A DNA stretch of 64,000 bases from CAWATZ01 sp963784995 (GTDB lineage: Bacteria > Planctomycetota > Planctomycetia > Gemmatales > Gemmataceae): positions 868,001 to 932,000 of the forward strand of contig CAWATZ010000003.1 in assembly GCA_963784995.1 (NCBI GenBank). The letters run 5' to 3'. Made by a program: the position numbers and the translations under genes. Positions 28,206 through 37,192 of this stretch are shown in pieces. The first letter of the stretch is position 1, and each line of letters starts with the position of its first letter. Below the pieces are notes generated by a model. The model was not told the DNA's origin and made no database searches. It was given only the letters and a program-made list of their open reading frames with translations.

Positions 28206-29504
28206 CTACCACCGCACAATCACGTCGGCGGTGGCCGTGAGCAGGCCGTGATTGCCTTCAAACGGCCGCGATTCGGGGTTATAGTCGCCGCGCACTTCCG
28301 GACGGAAGATGATGTCCTTGCGGAGCCGAATGTTCACACCCCCCGTCAGGTCGGTGTACAACCCCTTGAACTGAGTGCGCTGGCCCTGGAAGTCATCGAA
28401 GAACTCCAGGCGCACGGTGCCGCTGAGACGGGAAGTGAAGTCGTAGGTGAAGTAATGGACCAACCCTGCCCACTCGGCCGTGCCGATGTCGGGCACCCTG
28501 GTGGTAAACCCAAAGATCCCCTCGACCGTGTAGTTCAGCCGGGAGAGGAGCTTGCGCGTGTACACCACGTCAAAGACTTCCGGGTTGTGAAAGTTGCGTG
28601 CCTGGTCGAACTGGCCTTTGTCCAGGATCACGTTGAACAGGACACTCTCGTTCTGGTCGGGCCGGGTCCAGCGGGCACTGCCGATGAAGGTCGGATTGGC
28701 CGCCGGGTCGATGAAGACGTCGTTGCCGGTGGCCAGGCCCGCCTGGACAGTCCAGGTACTGTTCACCTGCAGCGTGGAGAGGATGCCCGTATAAGTGAAG
28801 GGGTTATAAATGAAGGAGTAGGCGTGGGAGGCAAGAACGTTACTGACCGCGTCGATGGTTTCCACGCCGTAGATCGCGAAGTAGCGGCCAACCTTGATGT
28901 CCAGCCCCCGGCCGATGGTGGGAAAGTACCCCTCCCCATAGAACTGGACGGGATCGATGCCGTAGAGGGCCGGGTCGCCGTGCTCGGCAGTCAGTTGGCT
29001 GTTGAAGATCCCCCGGGGCAGAGTGAACCGATAATCGCTGCCGGGCAGGATCCAGTCGGTGCGAAAGCCGAAGGTTGGGGTGGTCGTGCCGCTGGTGACC
29101 ACGCTGCGCTCGAAGCGGACCCAGTTCTGCTGCAGCAAGAACTGGTTGGCCAGGAAGTTGAAGCCCATCGGCAACTGGTTCTGCCTGTCGGTGCTGCCCG
29201 TGAACGAGCCCTCCGTCCAGCCAGAAAGCTGCATCCGCTCGGTATCCAGGAGCCAGCCAGGCCAGGTGCCCTGGAGCGTCTTCATCACCATCCAGCGATC
29301 GGGAGCCGATGTCCCGTTCGGTTGGGCCGGTTGCTCGGCCGGTGGGGGAACTGGTCTGGAAGGCGGGAGAAGAGGCGCGAACACCTCCACTTCCTGGAGG
29401 GATGGGGCGACCGGGGCCTGATCCTCGACGGTGGCAATCGGGAGATCGAGCGGGATTGCCTGCGCTGGCATCAGGAACGCCAGGACGATTACGGATGCCT
29501 TCAT
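28206..29504 (-). CDS. BBP2-like outer-membrane beta-barrel porin
   Basis: 432 residues with a signal peptide (MKASVIVLAFLMPAQAI). A Pro-rich linker is followed by many amphipathic beta strands: WTEGSFTGSTDRQNQLPMGF, RFERSVVTSGTTTPTFGFRTDW, GRYFAIYGVETIDAVSN, VYTRKLLSRLNYTVEGIFGF. It ends in a strand terminating in VIVRW, typical of outer-membrane proteins. This matches the putative porin family BBP2 (PF07642), common in planctomycetes. It probably lets ions or small solutes cross the outer membrane, possibly linked to potassium uptake given its position. That link is inference. Confidence 0.85.
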   Translation of the reverse strand: MKASVIVLAFLMPAQAIPLDLPIATVEDQAPVAPSLQEVEVFAPLLPPSRPVPPPAEQPAQPNGTSAPDRWMVMKTLQGTWPGWLLDTERMQLSGWTEGSFTGSTDRQNQLPMGFNFLANQFLLQQNWVRFERSVVTSGTTTPTFGFRTDWILPGSDYRFTLPRGIFNSQLTAEHGDPALYGIDPVQFYGEGYFPTIGRGLDIKVGRYFAIYGVETIDAVSNVLASHAYSFIYNPFTYTGILSTLQVNSTWTVQAGLATGNDVFIDPAANPTFIGSARWTRPDQNESVLFNVILDKGQFDQARNFHNPEVFDVVYTRKLLSRLNYTVEGIFGFTTRVPDIGTAEWAGLVHYFTYDFTSRLSGTVRLEFFDDFQGQRTQFKGLYTDLTGGVNIRLRKDIIFRPEVRGDYNPESRPFEGNHGLLTATADVIVRW

Positions 29505-29721
29505 GGCTATCTCTTGGATCCACAGTCCCCGTTCGGCCGGTGGGCTGCCGGGACCGGATCCTTGCCCTCACCGCCAACGAAGCGTGCAAGCACACATCGG
29601 TAAACGTGGCGGACACCGGGTTGAAAGGCTGGAATCCGGTGTGGCGGTTGGGTAATCGATCTATCGTCTTTTTCCAGGAACTGTCTCCACCCAATTGCCC
29701 GGTTTTTCCCTGGCATCGCGG

Positions 29722-29738
29722 TTGGCACGCCAATTGCC
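29722..29738 (+). promoter_or_regulatory. Sigma-54 promoter for the regulator operon
   Basis: TTGGCACGCCAATTGCC is a near-perfect -24/-12 element (TGGCACG-N4-TTGC, GG-N10-GC). It points rightwards at the activator gene that starts at 29983. Confidence 0.72.
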
Positions 29739-29889
29739 TGAAAGAACCATCTCCTTGCCCGGGCCGAATCAGGAGCACTTCCCGCCCGAGGCGACGTTGT
29801 GGCGGTTGGGTATCGCCAAACAAGCCGAGGGCGGGATTCCCGAACCAGCACTTGCCGCTGGTTTTTCCGCGCCCACGAGGAGACGACCC

Positions 29890-29925
29890 TTGCAAAATAC
29901 CATGAGGAGGTTGCAAAATGCCCGA
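29890..29925 (+). promoter_or_regulatory. Paired TTGCAAAAT direct repeats
   Basis: TTGCAAAATACC at 29890 and TTGCAAAATGCCCGA at 29911 are spaced 21 bases apart, two DNA turns. They lie between the sigma-54 promoter and the activator start. The longer copy also occurs at 27167 upstream of kdp. They are candidate operators for the NtrC-type regulator. Confidence 0.42.
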
Positions 29926-29982
29926 GGGATGATTTCTTTACCTGGGACGGCAGGGCAGCCTGCTCGTCCCCGGGAGCCGAGC

Positions 29983-31313
29983 ATGGACCTTCTGATCGTC
30001 GATGACGAGACCAGTCTGCGGCGAACGTTCCGCACCGCCCTGGAGAGCATGGGCCATACCGTGGCCGAGTCCTCGGCGGGGCGCAGGCTTTGACGCTGCT
30101 GGAGCAGCGTCCCTTCGACCTGGCCTTCCTCGATCTGCGTCTGGGACGTGAATCCGGGCTGGACCTGTTGCCCCGCTTGCTGGAGAGTCAACCGGGACTG
30201 GGCGTGGTGGTGGTGACGGCCTACGCGGCGGTGGCTACCGCTGTCGAGGCCATGCGCCGCGGCGCCTTCGACTACTTGCCCAAACCATTCACCCCCGATC
30301 AGCTCCGCATCATTCTCGATCGCTTTCGCCTGGTGCAGGGATTGCGCCGCCAGGTGGCCGGGCTGGAGGAGCAGGTCCGCCAGGCGGTGCCCGAGGTCGA
30401 TCTGCAAACCTGCGAGCCGATCGTGCAAACGGCCCTGGATCTGGCCGATCGAGTCGCGGCCAGCGAGGCCACTGTGCTGCTGCGCGGGGAGAGTGGCACC
30501 GGCAAGGGCGTGCTGGCCCGGGTGATCCACGAACGCAGCCCGCGAGCCAGCCGGCCCTTTGTGACGGTCAACTGTCCCAGTCTGTCGGCCGAGTTGCTGG
30601 AGAGCGATCTGTTCGGCCACGTGCGCGGCGCGTTCACCGGAGCGGTGCGCGATTCCGAGGGCAAGGTGGCGGCGGCCGACAAGGGCACGCTGTTTCTCGA
30701 TGAGATTGGCGATCTGCCGCTGCCGTTGCAACCCAAGCTGCTGCGCTTCCTGCAAGATCGCGCCTACGAGCGTGTCGGCGACAGCCGGGTGCGGCGCGGC
30801 GATGTCCGTCTGCTGGCGGCGACCAATCACGACCTGGAGGAAGCTGTTCGGGCGGGCCGATTCCGCGAGGACCTGTTCTATCGTCTCAACGTCATCGAGA
30901 TCCACCTGCCGCCGCTGCGGCAGCGGGCCGGTGACGTCGAGGGGCTGGCCAAGCACCTGCTCCAGTTCTTCGCTCGCCAGTCAAGCAAGGCGCTGACCGG
31001 CTTCACGCCCGAAGCCCTCGCCGCCCTGCGCCGCCACAACTGGCCGGGCAACCTGCGGGAACTGCGCAACGTCATCGAGCGCAGCGTGATCCTGACACGC
31101 GGCCCGGAAGTGGGTCTTGCCGACCTGCCGGTGGTGCTGGGCCAACCGATCAACCGCCGGGTCGAGGTGGGCGGAGCGGTCACGCTGGAGGAACTGGAGA
31201 TCGAACACGTTCGCCGGGTGCTGGCCGCGACTCCGTCTCTGGAGGAAGCTGCCCAGACGCTCGGCATCGATCCCAGCACCCTGTTCCGCAAACGGAAGAA
31301 ATATGGATTGTGA
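29983..31313 (+). CDS. NtrC-family sigma-54 response regulator (frame break)
   Basis: The start ATG 29983 opens a receiver domain (MDLLIVDDETSLRRTFRTAL). The frame is lost after AESSAG at about 30080 and resumes in the next frame at AQALTLLEQRPFDLAFLDLR. One missing G in the GCGGGGCGC tract explains it. The receiver has the phospho-acceptor Asp in FLDLRLG and Lys in YLPKPF. The AAA+ domain shows Walker A GESGTGKG, the sigma-54 contact loop GAFTGA, Walker B GTLFLDEIGDLP and R-fingers near RAGRFREDLFYRLNV. A Fis-type helix-turn-helix ends the protein (LEEAAQTLGIDPSTLFRKRK). It presumably activates kdp from the sigma-54 promoter, replacing OmpR-type KdpE. Confidence 0.92.
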
Positions 31314-31320
31314 CGGTGCT

Positions 31321-31381
31321 GGTTCCCCCGGCCGCTTGCGGCTTCGCGCAGTGCGCTAAGCCGCAAGCGGCTGGGGGAACC
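31321..31381. repeat. 61-bp palindrome between regulator and kinase genes
   Basis: GGTTCCCCC-GGCCGCTTGCGGCTT on the left and AAGCCGCAAGCGGC-GGGGGAACC on the right, around CGCGCAGTGCGC. It lies 8 bases after the activator stop and could attenuate readthrough into the kinase gene. Confidence 0.8.
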
Positions 31382-31403
31382 GACTCAAGGAGTTCCCCAT
31401 CCC

Positions 31404-33269
31404 ATGCGGACCTCGCTGCGGCGGCGAATCCTGCGTTTGCTCGCCCCCCTTCTGGTGGTGGTGACCGTGCAGGGGGCGGCCAGCGTCTGGCTGCTCCATC
31501 ACCTGGGCGGCCAGATCGACCTGATCCTGCGTGAGAACTACGCCAGCGTCCTGGCCATGGAGGAGATGAGCGATGCTCTGAACCGGATCGATCGCTCCTT
31601 CCTGCTCGCCCGGGACGGCAAGGAGGCCGTGGCCCGAAAGGAGTACCAGGACTCGTGGGTGGAGGTAGACAGGCAATTTGAGATCGAGAAGCACAACATC
31701 ACCATCATGCCCGAGGAGACCCGGCTGGTCGAGGATTTGTACCGGCTGAAGGAACAGTATCGCACGCTGGGCAATCAGTTTTATGACCTTCCCGCGAGCG
31801 ATCCCAACCGAACGAGCAGTTACTACGGTGGCGCCGGCAAGCCATCTCTCCACGACGTTTTTCAGAAACTCAAGGGTGTGGCCATGGCCATCCTCCGGCT
31901 CAACCAGGAGAACATGGAGCGGGCCAGCACCCAGGCCAAGACCGTCGCCCGCCGGTCGGCCATCGGCATGAGCATCGGCCTCGGCGTGGCGATAGGGCTG
32001 GCCGTGGCCCTCTTGTGGTTGCTGATCCCGTCGCTGCTGCGGCCCATCGAGGCCATGACCCGTGCGGCCCGGGCCATCGGCGAGGGCCACCTGTTTCGGT
32101 CGGTGCCGGTCATCGGCCAGGACGAGCTGGCCGAGCTGGCCCGGACCTTCAACGTGATGACGCAGCATCTGCGCGACTACCGCCAATCGTCCAGCGCCCG
32201 GTTGCTGCGCACCCAGCAGACCAGCCAGGCCACCATCGACTCCTTTCCCGATCCGGTCCTGGTGATCGACCCCGAGGGCCTGGTCGATCTGGCCAACCCG
32301 GCGGCCCGGCGCTTGCTGGGCGTTGCCCCTCGCACCGAGACCGGCCACGCCATTCCCTGGCAGCCGCCGGATCCGCTCCGGCAGCCATTGCGAGAAGCCC
32401 TGACCCAGCAAAAGCCATACCTGAGCACCTCGTTCGAGCAGGCCATCACCTTGCGCCTGGAAGGGGCCGATCACGCCTTCCTGCCGCAGATCCGGCCGAT
32501 CCGCGATCCCTACGGCGGCACGCTGGGAGCAGCCATCGTGCTCAACAACGTGACCCGCTTCCGGATCATGGATCAGCTCAAGACCGACCTGGTGTCCACG
32601 GTGAGCCACGAACTGAAGACGCCGTTGACCAGCATCCGGCTGGCCCTGCACTTGCTCTTGCAGGAATCGGTCGGTCCACTGGAGCCCAAGCAGGTCGAGC
32701 TGCTGCTGGACGCCCGCGACAACGCGGAACGGCTGCTGCACCTGATCGAGCATCTGCTGGCCCTGGCCCGGCTGGAAGAGGGACGCGAAATCCTGCAGAT
32801 GGCCCCCGAGCTGCCGGCCACCCTGCTGCGGCAGGCGGCCGACGCCGTGGCCGCCCGGGCCAAGGACCGGCGCATCGACATGGTGGTGGAGCAAGTGGAC
32901 CATCTCCCGGCGGTGGCCGTCGATAGCATGCGGCTGCATCTGGCGCTGATGAACCTGCTGGACAATGCCTTGACCTACACCGAGCCGGGGGGCAAGATCA
33001 CGCTCTCGGCCGAGCAGGTGGACGCGGACCACGTCCGGCTGGCGGTGGCCGACACCGGCGTGGGCATCCCGGAGGAGTATCTGCCGCACGTCTTCGAGAA
33101 GTTCTTCCGGGTGCCGGAGAACCAGAAACCGACCGGGACGGGCCTGGGCCTGGCCATTGTCAAGGAGATCGTGGCGGCCCATCATGGTCAGGTGGCCTGT
33201 GTCGGCGAGGTCGGCCGGGGAACCACCTTTTACCTGACCCTGCCCGTCTGGAAAGGGCCAGTGCCGTAG
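31404..33269 (+). CDS. HAMP-PAS sensor histidine kinase of the Kdp regulon
   Basis: 621 residues. Two membrane helices (about 9-31 and 190-212) bracket a periplasmic helical sensor of about 150 residues. HAMP (PSLLRPIEAMTRAARAIGEG), a PAS-like segment (IDSFPDPVLVIDPEGLVDLA), HisKA with the phospho-His in VSTVSHELKTPLTSIRLAL, and HATPase (NLLDNALTYTEPGG, ADTGVGIPEEYL, GTGLGLAIVKEI) follow. It lacks the KdpD four-helix block and the KdpD N-domain, which is encoded by the next gene. It therefore looks like a general kinase recruited to this locus. The stop codon lies inside the palindrome at 33266. Confidence 0.93.
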   Translation: MRTSLRRRILRLLAPLLVVVTVQGAASVWLLHHLGGQIDLILRENYASVLAMEEMSDALNRIDRSFLLARDGKEAVARKEYQDSWVEVDRQFEIEKHNITIMPEETRLVEDLYRLKEQYRTLGNQFYDLPASDPNRTSSYYGGAGKPSLHDVFQKLKGVAMAILRLNQENMERASTQAKTVARRSAIGMSIGLGVAIGLAVALLWLLIPSLLRPIEAMTRAARAIGEGHLFRSVPVIGQDELAELARTFNVMTQHLRDYRQSSSARLLRTQQTSQATIDSFPDPVLVIDPEGLVDLANPAARRLLGVAPRTETGHAIPWQPPDPLRQPLREALTQQKPYLSTSFEQAITLRLEGADHAFLPQIRPIRDPYGGTLGAAIVLNNVTRFRIMDQLKTDLVSTVSHELKTPLTSIRLALHLLLQESVGPLEPKQVELLLDARDNAERLLHLIEHLLALARLEEGREILQMAPELPATLLRQAADAVAARAKDRRIDMVVEQVDHLPAVAVDSMRLHLALMNLLDNALTYTEPGGKITLSAEQVDADHVRLAVADTGVGIPEEYLPHVFEKFFRVPENQKPTGTGLGLAIVKEIVAAHHGQVACVGEVGRGTTFYLTLPVWKGPVP

Positions 33270-33325
33270 CCGCAGGCTTCAGCCTGCGCTGTTGGAACCC
33301 GGCGCAGGCTCAAGCCGGCGGCTAC
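33266..33325. repeat. 60-bp palindrome overlapping the kinase stop codon
   Basis: GTAGCCGCAGGCTTCAGCCT on the left pairs with AGGCT-AAGCC-GCGGCTAC on the right. The TAG stop of the kinase gene (33267-33269) is part of the left arm. Confidence 0.82.
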
Positions 33326-33341
33326 GTGAAGGGGGACCGCC

Positions 33342-34472
33342 ATGAGTACCGCTGAGGAGGCCCACACCCGGGCCGAGCGTTTCCTGTCGCTGATCCGCGA
33401 GCAGCAGCGTGGCCGGCTCAAGGTGTACCTGGGTTTCGCTCCCGGAGTGGGCAAGACTTACGACATGCTGCAAGAGGCCCAGCGGCTCAAACGGCAGAAC
33501 GTGGACGTGATCATCGGCATCGTCGAGACCCATGGCCGACCCGAGACGGCGGCCCTGATCGGCGACCTGGAGCAGGCCCCTCGCAAACGCATCGAGTATC
33601 GCGGCGTCGTCCTGGAAGAGCTGGACCTGGACGCCGTGCTGAAGCGCCGGCCGACCGTGGTCCTGGTCGATGAGTTGGCTCACACCAACGCCCCGGGCAG
33701 CCGCAACGCCAAGCGCTACCAGGACGTGGAAGAGTTGCTCCGCGAGGGCATCCACGTCATCACCACGCTGAACATTCAGCACCTTGAGAGTCTCTACGAC
33801 CTGATCGAACGCTTCACGGGAGTGAAGGTCAAGGAACGGGTGCCGGACTACGTGCTGCACCAGGCGGACCAGATCGTTAACGTGGACCTGTCGGCCGAGG
33901 ACCTTCAGGAACGGCTGAAGTCCGGCAAGGTGTATCCGGAGGAGCGGGTCGAGCGGGCCCTGGCGAACTTCTTCACCGAGTCGAACCTGAGCCGGCTGCG
34001 GGAGCTGGCCCTGGAGGAACTCGCCCACGCGCTGGACCGCCGGCGGCAGCACACCAATGGCGAGATGAACCCCTCCTCCGAGCGCGTGATGGTCTGCCTC
34101 AGTTCGCGCAGCCCCAACACGCTGCGGCTGCTGCGGGCGGCCGGCCGGCTGGCGGATCGCTTTAACGCGCCCTGGTACGCCGTGTACATCCGCACGCCCC
34201 ACGAACGGATGGAGAAGGTCGATGCGGCCACGCAGCGCGAGATCAGCGATGCCCTGACGCTGGCGCAGCAGCTGGGCGGCATCCCCATGCCCTACGAGGG
34301 GCCGACGTTCGAGAAGGCCGTCGCCGACTTCGTGAATGAGTACAGCATCACGCACGTCCTGGTGGGCCGCTCGAAACGGCCCTGGTATCGCCGCTGGTTC
34401 GGGCAATCGCCGCTGGATCGGCTGCTGCGAGCGGCGCCGGAGGTGGACGTCATCGTGGTCGGCAATACCTGA
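33342..34472 (+). CDS. Stand-alone KdpD N-terminal sensor domain plus USP domain
   Basis: 376 residues, equal to the cytoplasmic N-terminal half of KdpD without membrane helices or kinase. Residues 20-230 are the KdpD domain: Walker A GFAPGVGKTYDMLQEAQ, IVETHGRPET, Walker B VVLVDELAHTNAPGSRN, and TTLNIQHLESLYD. Residues about 245-375 form a universal-stress-protein domain (VMVCLSSRSPNTLRLLRAAG, HVLVGRSKR, DVIVVGN). In KdpD this region binds ATP and senses cytoplasmic signals such as c-di-AMP or K+. Here it probably acts in trans on the upstream kinase, an inference from gene order. Confidence 0.92.
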   Translation: MSTAEEAHTRAERFLSLIREQQRGRLKVYLGFAPGVGKTYDMLQEAQRLKRQNVDVIIGIVETHGRPETAALIGDLEQAPRKRIEYRGVVLEELDLDAVLKRRPTVVLVDELAHTNAPGSRNAKRYQDVEELLREGIHVITTLNIQHLESLYDLIERFTGVKVKERVPDYVLHQADQIVNVDLSAEDLQERLKSGKVYPEERVERALANFFTESNLSRLRELALEELAHALDRRRQHTNGEMNPSSERVMVCLSSRSPNTLRLLRAAGRLADRFNAPWYAVYIRTPHERMEKVDAATQREISDALTLAQQLGGIPMPYEGPTFEKAVADFVNEYSITHVLVGRSKRPWYRRWFGQSPLDRLLRAAPEVDVIVVGNT

Positions 34473-34503
34473 GGCGCGACCAGGCGCCAAGTTGCAAAGC
34501 CCC

Positions 34504-34532
34504 TGGCATGGAACAGTGGACTGGTGTACAAT
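34504..34532 (+). promoter_or_regulatory. Possible housekeeping promoter for the AAA_25 gene
   Basis: TACAAT at 34527-34532 is a good -10 box. TGGCAT at 34504-34509, 17 bases earlier, is a weak -35. It lies about 90 bases before the start at 34621. Confidence 0.35.
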
Positions 34533-34564
34533 AAGAGCAGCGGTGCGGCAACCGTTACTCCTCG

Positions 34565-34626
34565 TTGCATCGTTGCACCCAGCCCGGCCAACCGTCATTG
34601 CACCGCATTGCCGTGCAACGATGCAA
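34565..34626. promoter_or_regulatory. 14-bp inverted repeat covering the AAA_25 start codon
   Basis: TTGCATCGTTGCAC (34565-34578) and its exact complement GTGCAACGATGCAA (34613-34626) are separated by 34 bases. The ATG at 34621 is inside the right arm. This may be an operator for self-repression or an mRNA hairpin hiding the start. Confidence 0.5.
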
Positions 34627-36087
34627 GGATTCAACGACAAACCTTCCATGAGCCCCGACACCCCTGCCTTGTCCCCTCTGCCAACCTCGGCTGCACCTGC
34701 CGAGGCAACGCCCACGCCTTCCCGGACGGCGGCCAACCTTCTGGCCCGGGTGGTTGCTGCCCGCGACCTCGACCAACAACGTTTCACGCCCCCGACCTGG
34801 TTGTGGCATGGCTACCTGGGACCGGGCAAGGTGACGCTGCTGACCAGCCAATGGAAATCGGGCAAGACCACCCTGGTGTCGCTGCTGCTGGCCCGCATGC
34901 AGCAAGGGGGGCAGCTGGCCGGCTTACCGGTCACCCCAGGCAAGGCGTTCGTCATTTCCGAAGAGAGCGAAACCGATTGGCGGTCGCGCTTCGCTCACCT
35001 GGGCATCCGCGACAACGTGGATCTGTTGTGCCGCCCCTTCACGGCCCAGCCGAGCATGGAGCAGTGGCTGGCCCTGATCGACACCGCCGCCGCCCTGCAG
35101 AACCGCCAGGGCAGCGAGCTGGTGGTCATCGATTCGCTGGCGTATTTCCTCCCGGCTCACAGCGAGAATTCGGCCGGCGCCCTGCTCGAATGCTTGACGC
35201 CCTTGCAGCGCCTGACCTCGGCCGGCATGAGCGTGCTCTTGCCGCATCACCCGCGCAAGGGCAAAACGGTCGCCGGCCAGGCCGCGCGGGGCAGCGGCGC
35301 CCTGCCCAGCTTCGTCGACGTCATCATCGAGATGGGTTATTACGCTCACCCCGACGACCTGGACCGGCGCCGCCGCCTGGTGGCCTTTTCGCGACACGAC
35401 GACACGCCACGGCATCTGCTGATCGAGCTGCAGGCCGACGGGACCGACTACGTGGTGCTGCGGAGCGGCCTGGACGCGGCCCTGGGCGACGGCTGGCCAG
35501 CGGTGTTGCAGGCGCTGACGGAGGCCCAGCGCAAGCTGACGCGGCAAGAAATCCTCGACAACTGGCCGGAAGACTCCCACAAGCCGGATGCGACGACCTT
35601 GTGGCGCTGGCTGAGCCGGTGCGTGGCAGCGGGCCTGATCCGCCAGCAGGGGACGGGCCGCTCCCGCGACCCGTTCCGCTACTGGCTGCCCGAGCGCGAG
35701 GAGTTCATCTTCCCCGAGGGTGGCAGTGCCGAAGCGCTGCAAGCCTGGAATAACCGCTGCGTCGCGGAGACGTTGGGCTGGCCGGACTGGACCAGCGGGG
35801 CACAACCCCCTCTGGAGGCCCCCCTGTCGGGAAACGACAATCCCCCGGTGGTTTCGGCCGTCGCTGCCGTCCCAGAGGGGAAGCCGCTCGAGCCGGCGCC
35901 ACCGCCGGACGGGGGCCCTGCAACCGCTGCCTCGCCCACGCCGGACCCTCTGCCGGCGCAGGCGGCCCAGCCCGTTGCGCCCGAAGCGCCGCTGCGCTTG
36001 CCGTACCCGTTCAACCTCATGAATCCCGCCGACGTCCCCGAGGAGGTGTGGCAACAGGCACGCGCAGCCCGGGAGAAGAGCTTGTGA
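34621..36087 (+). CDS. AAA_25 (RepA/RadA-like) ATPase
   Basis: 488 residues from ATG 34621, or 479 from 34648. A RecA-fold core is clear: PGKVTLLTSQWKSGKTTLVSLL (Walker A GxxxSGKTT), FVISEESETDW, Walker B ELVVIDSLAYFLPA, and VLLPHHPRKG. A winged-helix-like part follows (LTRQEILDNWPEDSHKPDAT, LWRWLSRCVAAGLI), then a Pro/Ala-rich tail. AAA_25 proteins resemble plasmid RepA helicases and occur on planctomycete chromosomes and mobile elements. No replication origin or partner genes are visible, so the role is open. A long open frame upstream of the start is not coding. Confidence 0.85.
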   Translation: MQGFNDKPSMSPDTPALSPLPTSAAPAEATPTPSRTAANLLARVVAARDLDQQRFTPPTWLWHGYLGPGKVTLLTSQWKSGKTTLVSLLLARMQQGGQLAGLPVTPGKAFVISEESETDWRSRFAHLGIRDNVDLLCRPFTAQPSMEQWLALIDTAAALQNRQGSELVVIDSLAYFLPAHSENSAGALLECLTPLQRLTSAGMSVLLPHHPRKGKTVAGQAARGSGALPSFVDVIIEMGYYAHPDDLDRRRRLVAFSRHDDTPRHLLIELQADGTDYVVLRSGLDAALGDGWPAVLQALTEAQRKLTRQEILDNWPEDSHKPDATTLWRWLSRCVAAGLIRQQGTGRSRDPFRYWLPEREEFIFPEGGSAEALQAWNNRCVAETLGWPDWTSGAQPPLEAPLSGNDNPPVVSAVAAVPEGKPLEPAPPPDGGPATAASPTPDPLPAQAAQPVAPEAPLRLPYPFNLMNPADVPEEVWQQARAAREKSL

Positions 36088-36702
36088 TTCGACAAGGGCC
36101 GGCGGCTTCGCACCGCCGACCATTCCATTTGAAACCGCGCGTCGGGGGTGTCGGACCGGAGCGCGCTCGGCTTCCTCGGCGTGCGCGAGGGGGTCGATTT
36201 GACCGAAGCACACGACATGCAGGGGTTCAAATGGGGCCAATCGGCACAGTCGCTCGGTCGCTCTGCCGCCCGCCAGAACTTTGCTCGCGCGAAAGCCGTT
36301 CCCCAGGAGAGGTTGCCGATGTCCTGCATGCACCGCCGAACCTCGGCGATGTCCCACGCGACGGTGAGCGCCCGGCGAAAGGAAAACGATGATGCACCGC
36401 CGCCGGGTTCGCGGCCATCGGCCTCCTGGGGAGTTCTGGTTGACTTGACTGGAATCTCGATAGTGGTCTTGTCTGGCCTTTGGTGTCTGTATATTATGCG
36501 TACAGCCAGGGGTGATCGCTTGCGGCTCTCCCCCAGGCGGCGAACTGCGTCAATTGCACCCTCAGCTCTTTCAGGCTGCTTTGCTGGATGGTCAAGAGGG
36601 CCGCGCTGAGCGAAGAGACCAATCGAAGAGCGACACGGAGGAGAGTATGAATCTCCATGCGTCGCTCGCGTCGGAACGACCTCCTCCCAGGAGGAGCATC
36701 CG
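36088..36702. other. 615-bp gap with no convincing gene
   Basis: Open frames on both strands have no recognisable domains and no ribosome sites. The only feature I can support is the promoter-like site at 36469. The stretch may hold a decayed gene. Confidence 0.5.
36469..36497 (+). promoter_or_regulatory. Possible sigma-70 type promoter
   Basis: TTGTCT at 36469-36474, a 17-base spacer and TATTAT at 36492-36497. It points to the 36703-38206 gene group. Confidence 0.4.
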
Positions 36703-37008
36703 ATGTCCGAGCGGCGCAACGACGAAGGCGGAGCGAACAAGTCTCAGGAAGACTACCTGGTCGCGTACCGTGGGGTTTCGGAGCGGGAGGTTCGGATCGG
36801 CAAGGTTCCGCTCGCGGTCCCTGTCACGCTGATCGCTCTGGCCACCCTGGCTGTCCTGTTCGTGGTCGCGTACACGCGCGCCCACTGGATCATCGGAGCA
36901 TTCGCTGTCCTTGTCGGCCTCGTGGCCGGCGTGATCGTGGTTAGGTACGATGGAAAAACCAGCGAAGAAAAACGAGCGGATTCGGCTGAACCTGGCCATC
37001 ACCCCTGA
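36703..37008 (+). CDS. Small two-helix membrane protein
   Basis: 101 residues from ATG 36703, with AGGAGG 10 bases upstream. Two membrane helices (about 45-63 and 67-85: VPLAVPVTLIALATLAVLFV, WIIGAFAVLVGLVAGVIVV) are flanked by polar ends. No family recognised. Its end overlaps the next gene by 59 bases in another frame, so it may be a short co-translated partner of the RHH gene. Confidence 0.6.
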   Translation: MSERRNDEGGANKSQEDYLVAYRGVSEREVRIGKVPLAVPVTLIALATLAVLFVVAYTRAHWIIGAFAVLVGLVAGVIVVRYDGKTSEEKRADSAEPGHHP

Positions 37009-37183
37009 GGTGCAGGACAGGCTCACTCGTCTCCAGGAGTTAAGCGGCTCCGAGTCCACCACGGAGGTCATCCGCCGCGCTCTGGCGGTGTATGACCTCC
37101 TGTTGACTCACATCGAGCAAGGCGGAAAGGTGATCCTTCGCCACGAGGGCGGCGAGGAGGAGACCGTCCGGATCCTGACCTAG
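36950..37183 (+). CDS. Ribbon-helix-helix DNA-binding protein
   Basis: 77 residues. NERIRLNLAITPEVQDRLTRL forms the beta strand and first helix, and SGSESTTEVIRRALAVYDLL the second helix, a typical Arc/MetJ-type RHH repressor or antitoxin DNA-binding unit. No toxin-like gene follows directly; the next gene is a DUF2293 protein 9 bases later. It could control this small operon. Confidence in the fold is high, in the role low. Confidence 0.82.
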   Translation: MEKPAKKNERIRLNLAITPEVQDRLTRLQELSGSESTTEVIRRALAVYDLLLTHIEQGGKVILRHEGGEEETVRILT

Positions 37184-37192
37184 CAGGATGCC

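Larger units (their letters stand above)
29505..29982. other. Divergent regulatory region between porin and activator genes
   Basis: 478 bases without a convincing gene. It contains the sigma-54 promoter at 29722 and the TTGCAAAAT direct repeats at 29890 and 29911. No consensus housekeeping promoter for the porin gene was recognised. Confidence 0.6.

Noticed and set aside
36148..36609. Open frame of 153 codons in the 36.1-36.7 kb gap
   Set aside because: No domain, no ribosome site and irregular composition; the opposing frame is equally long and equally featureless.
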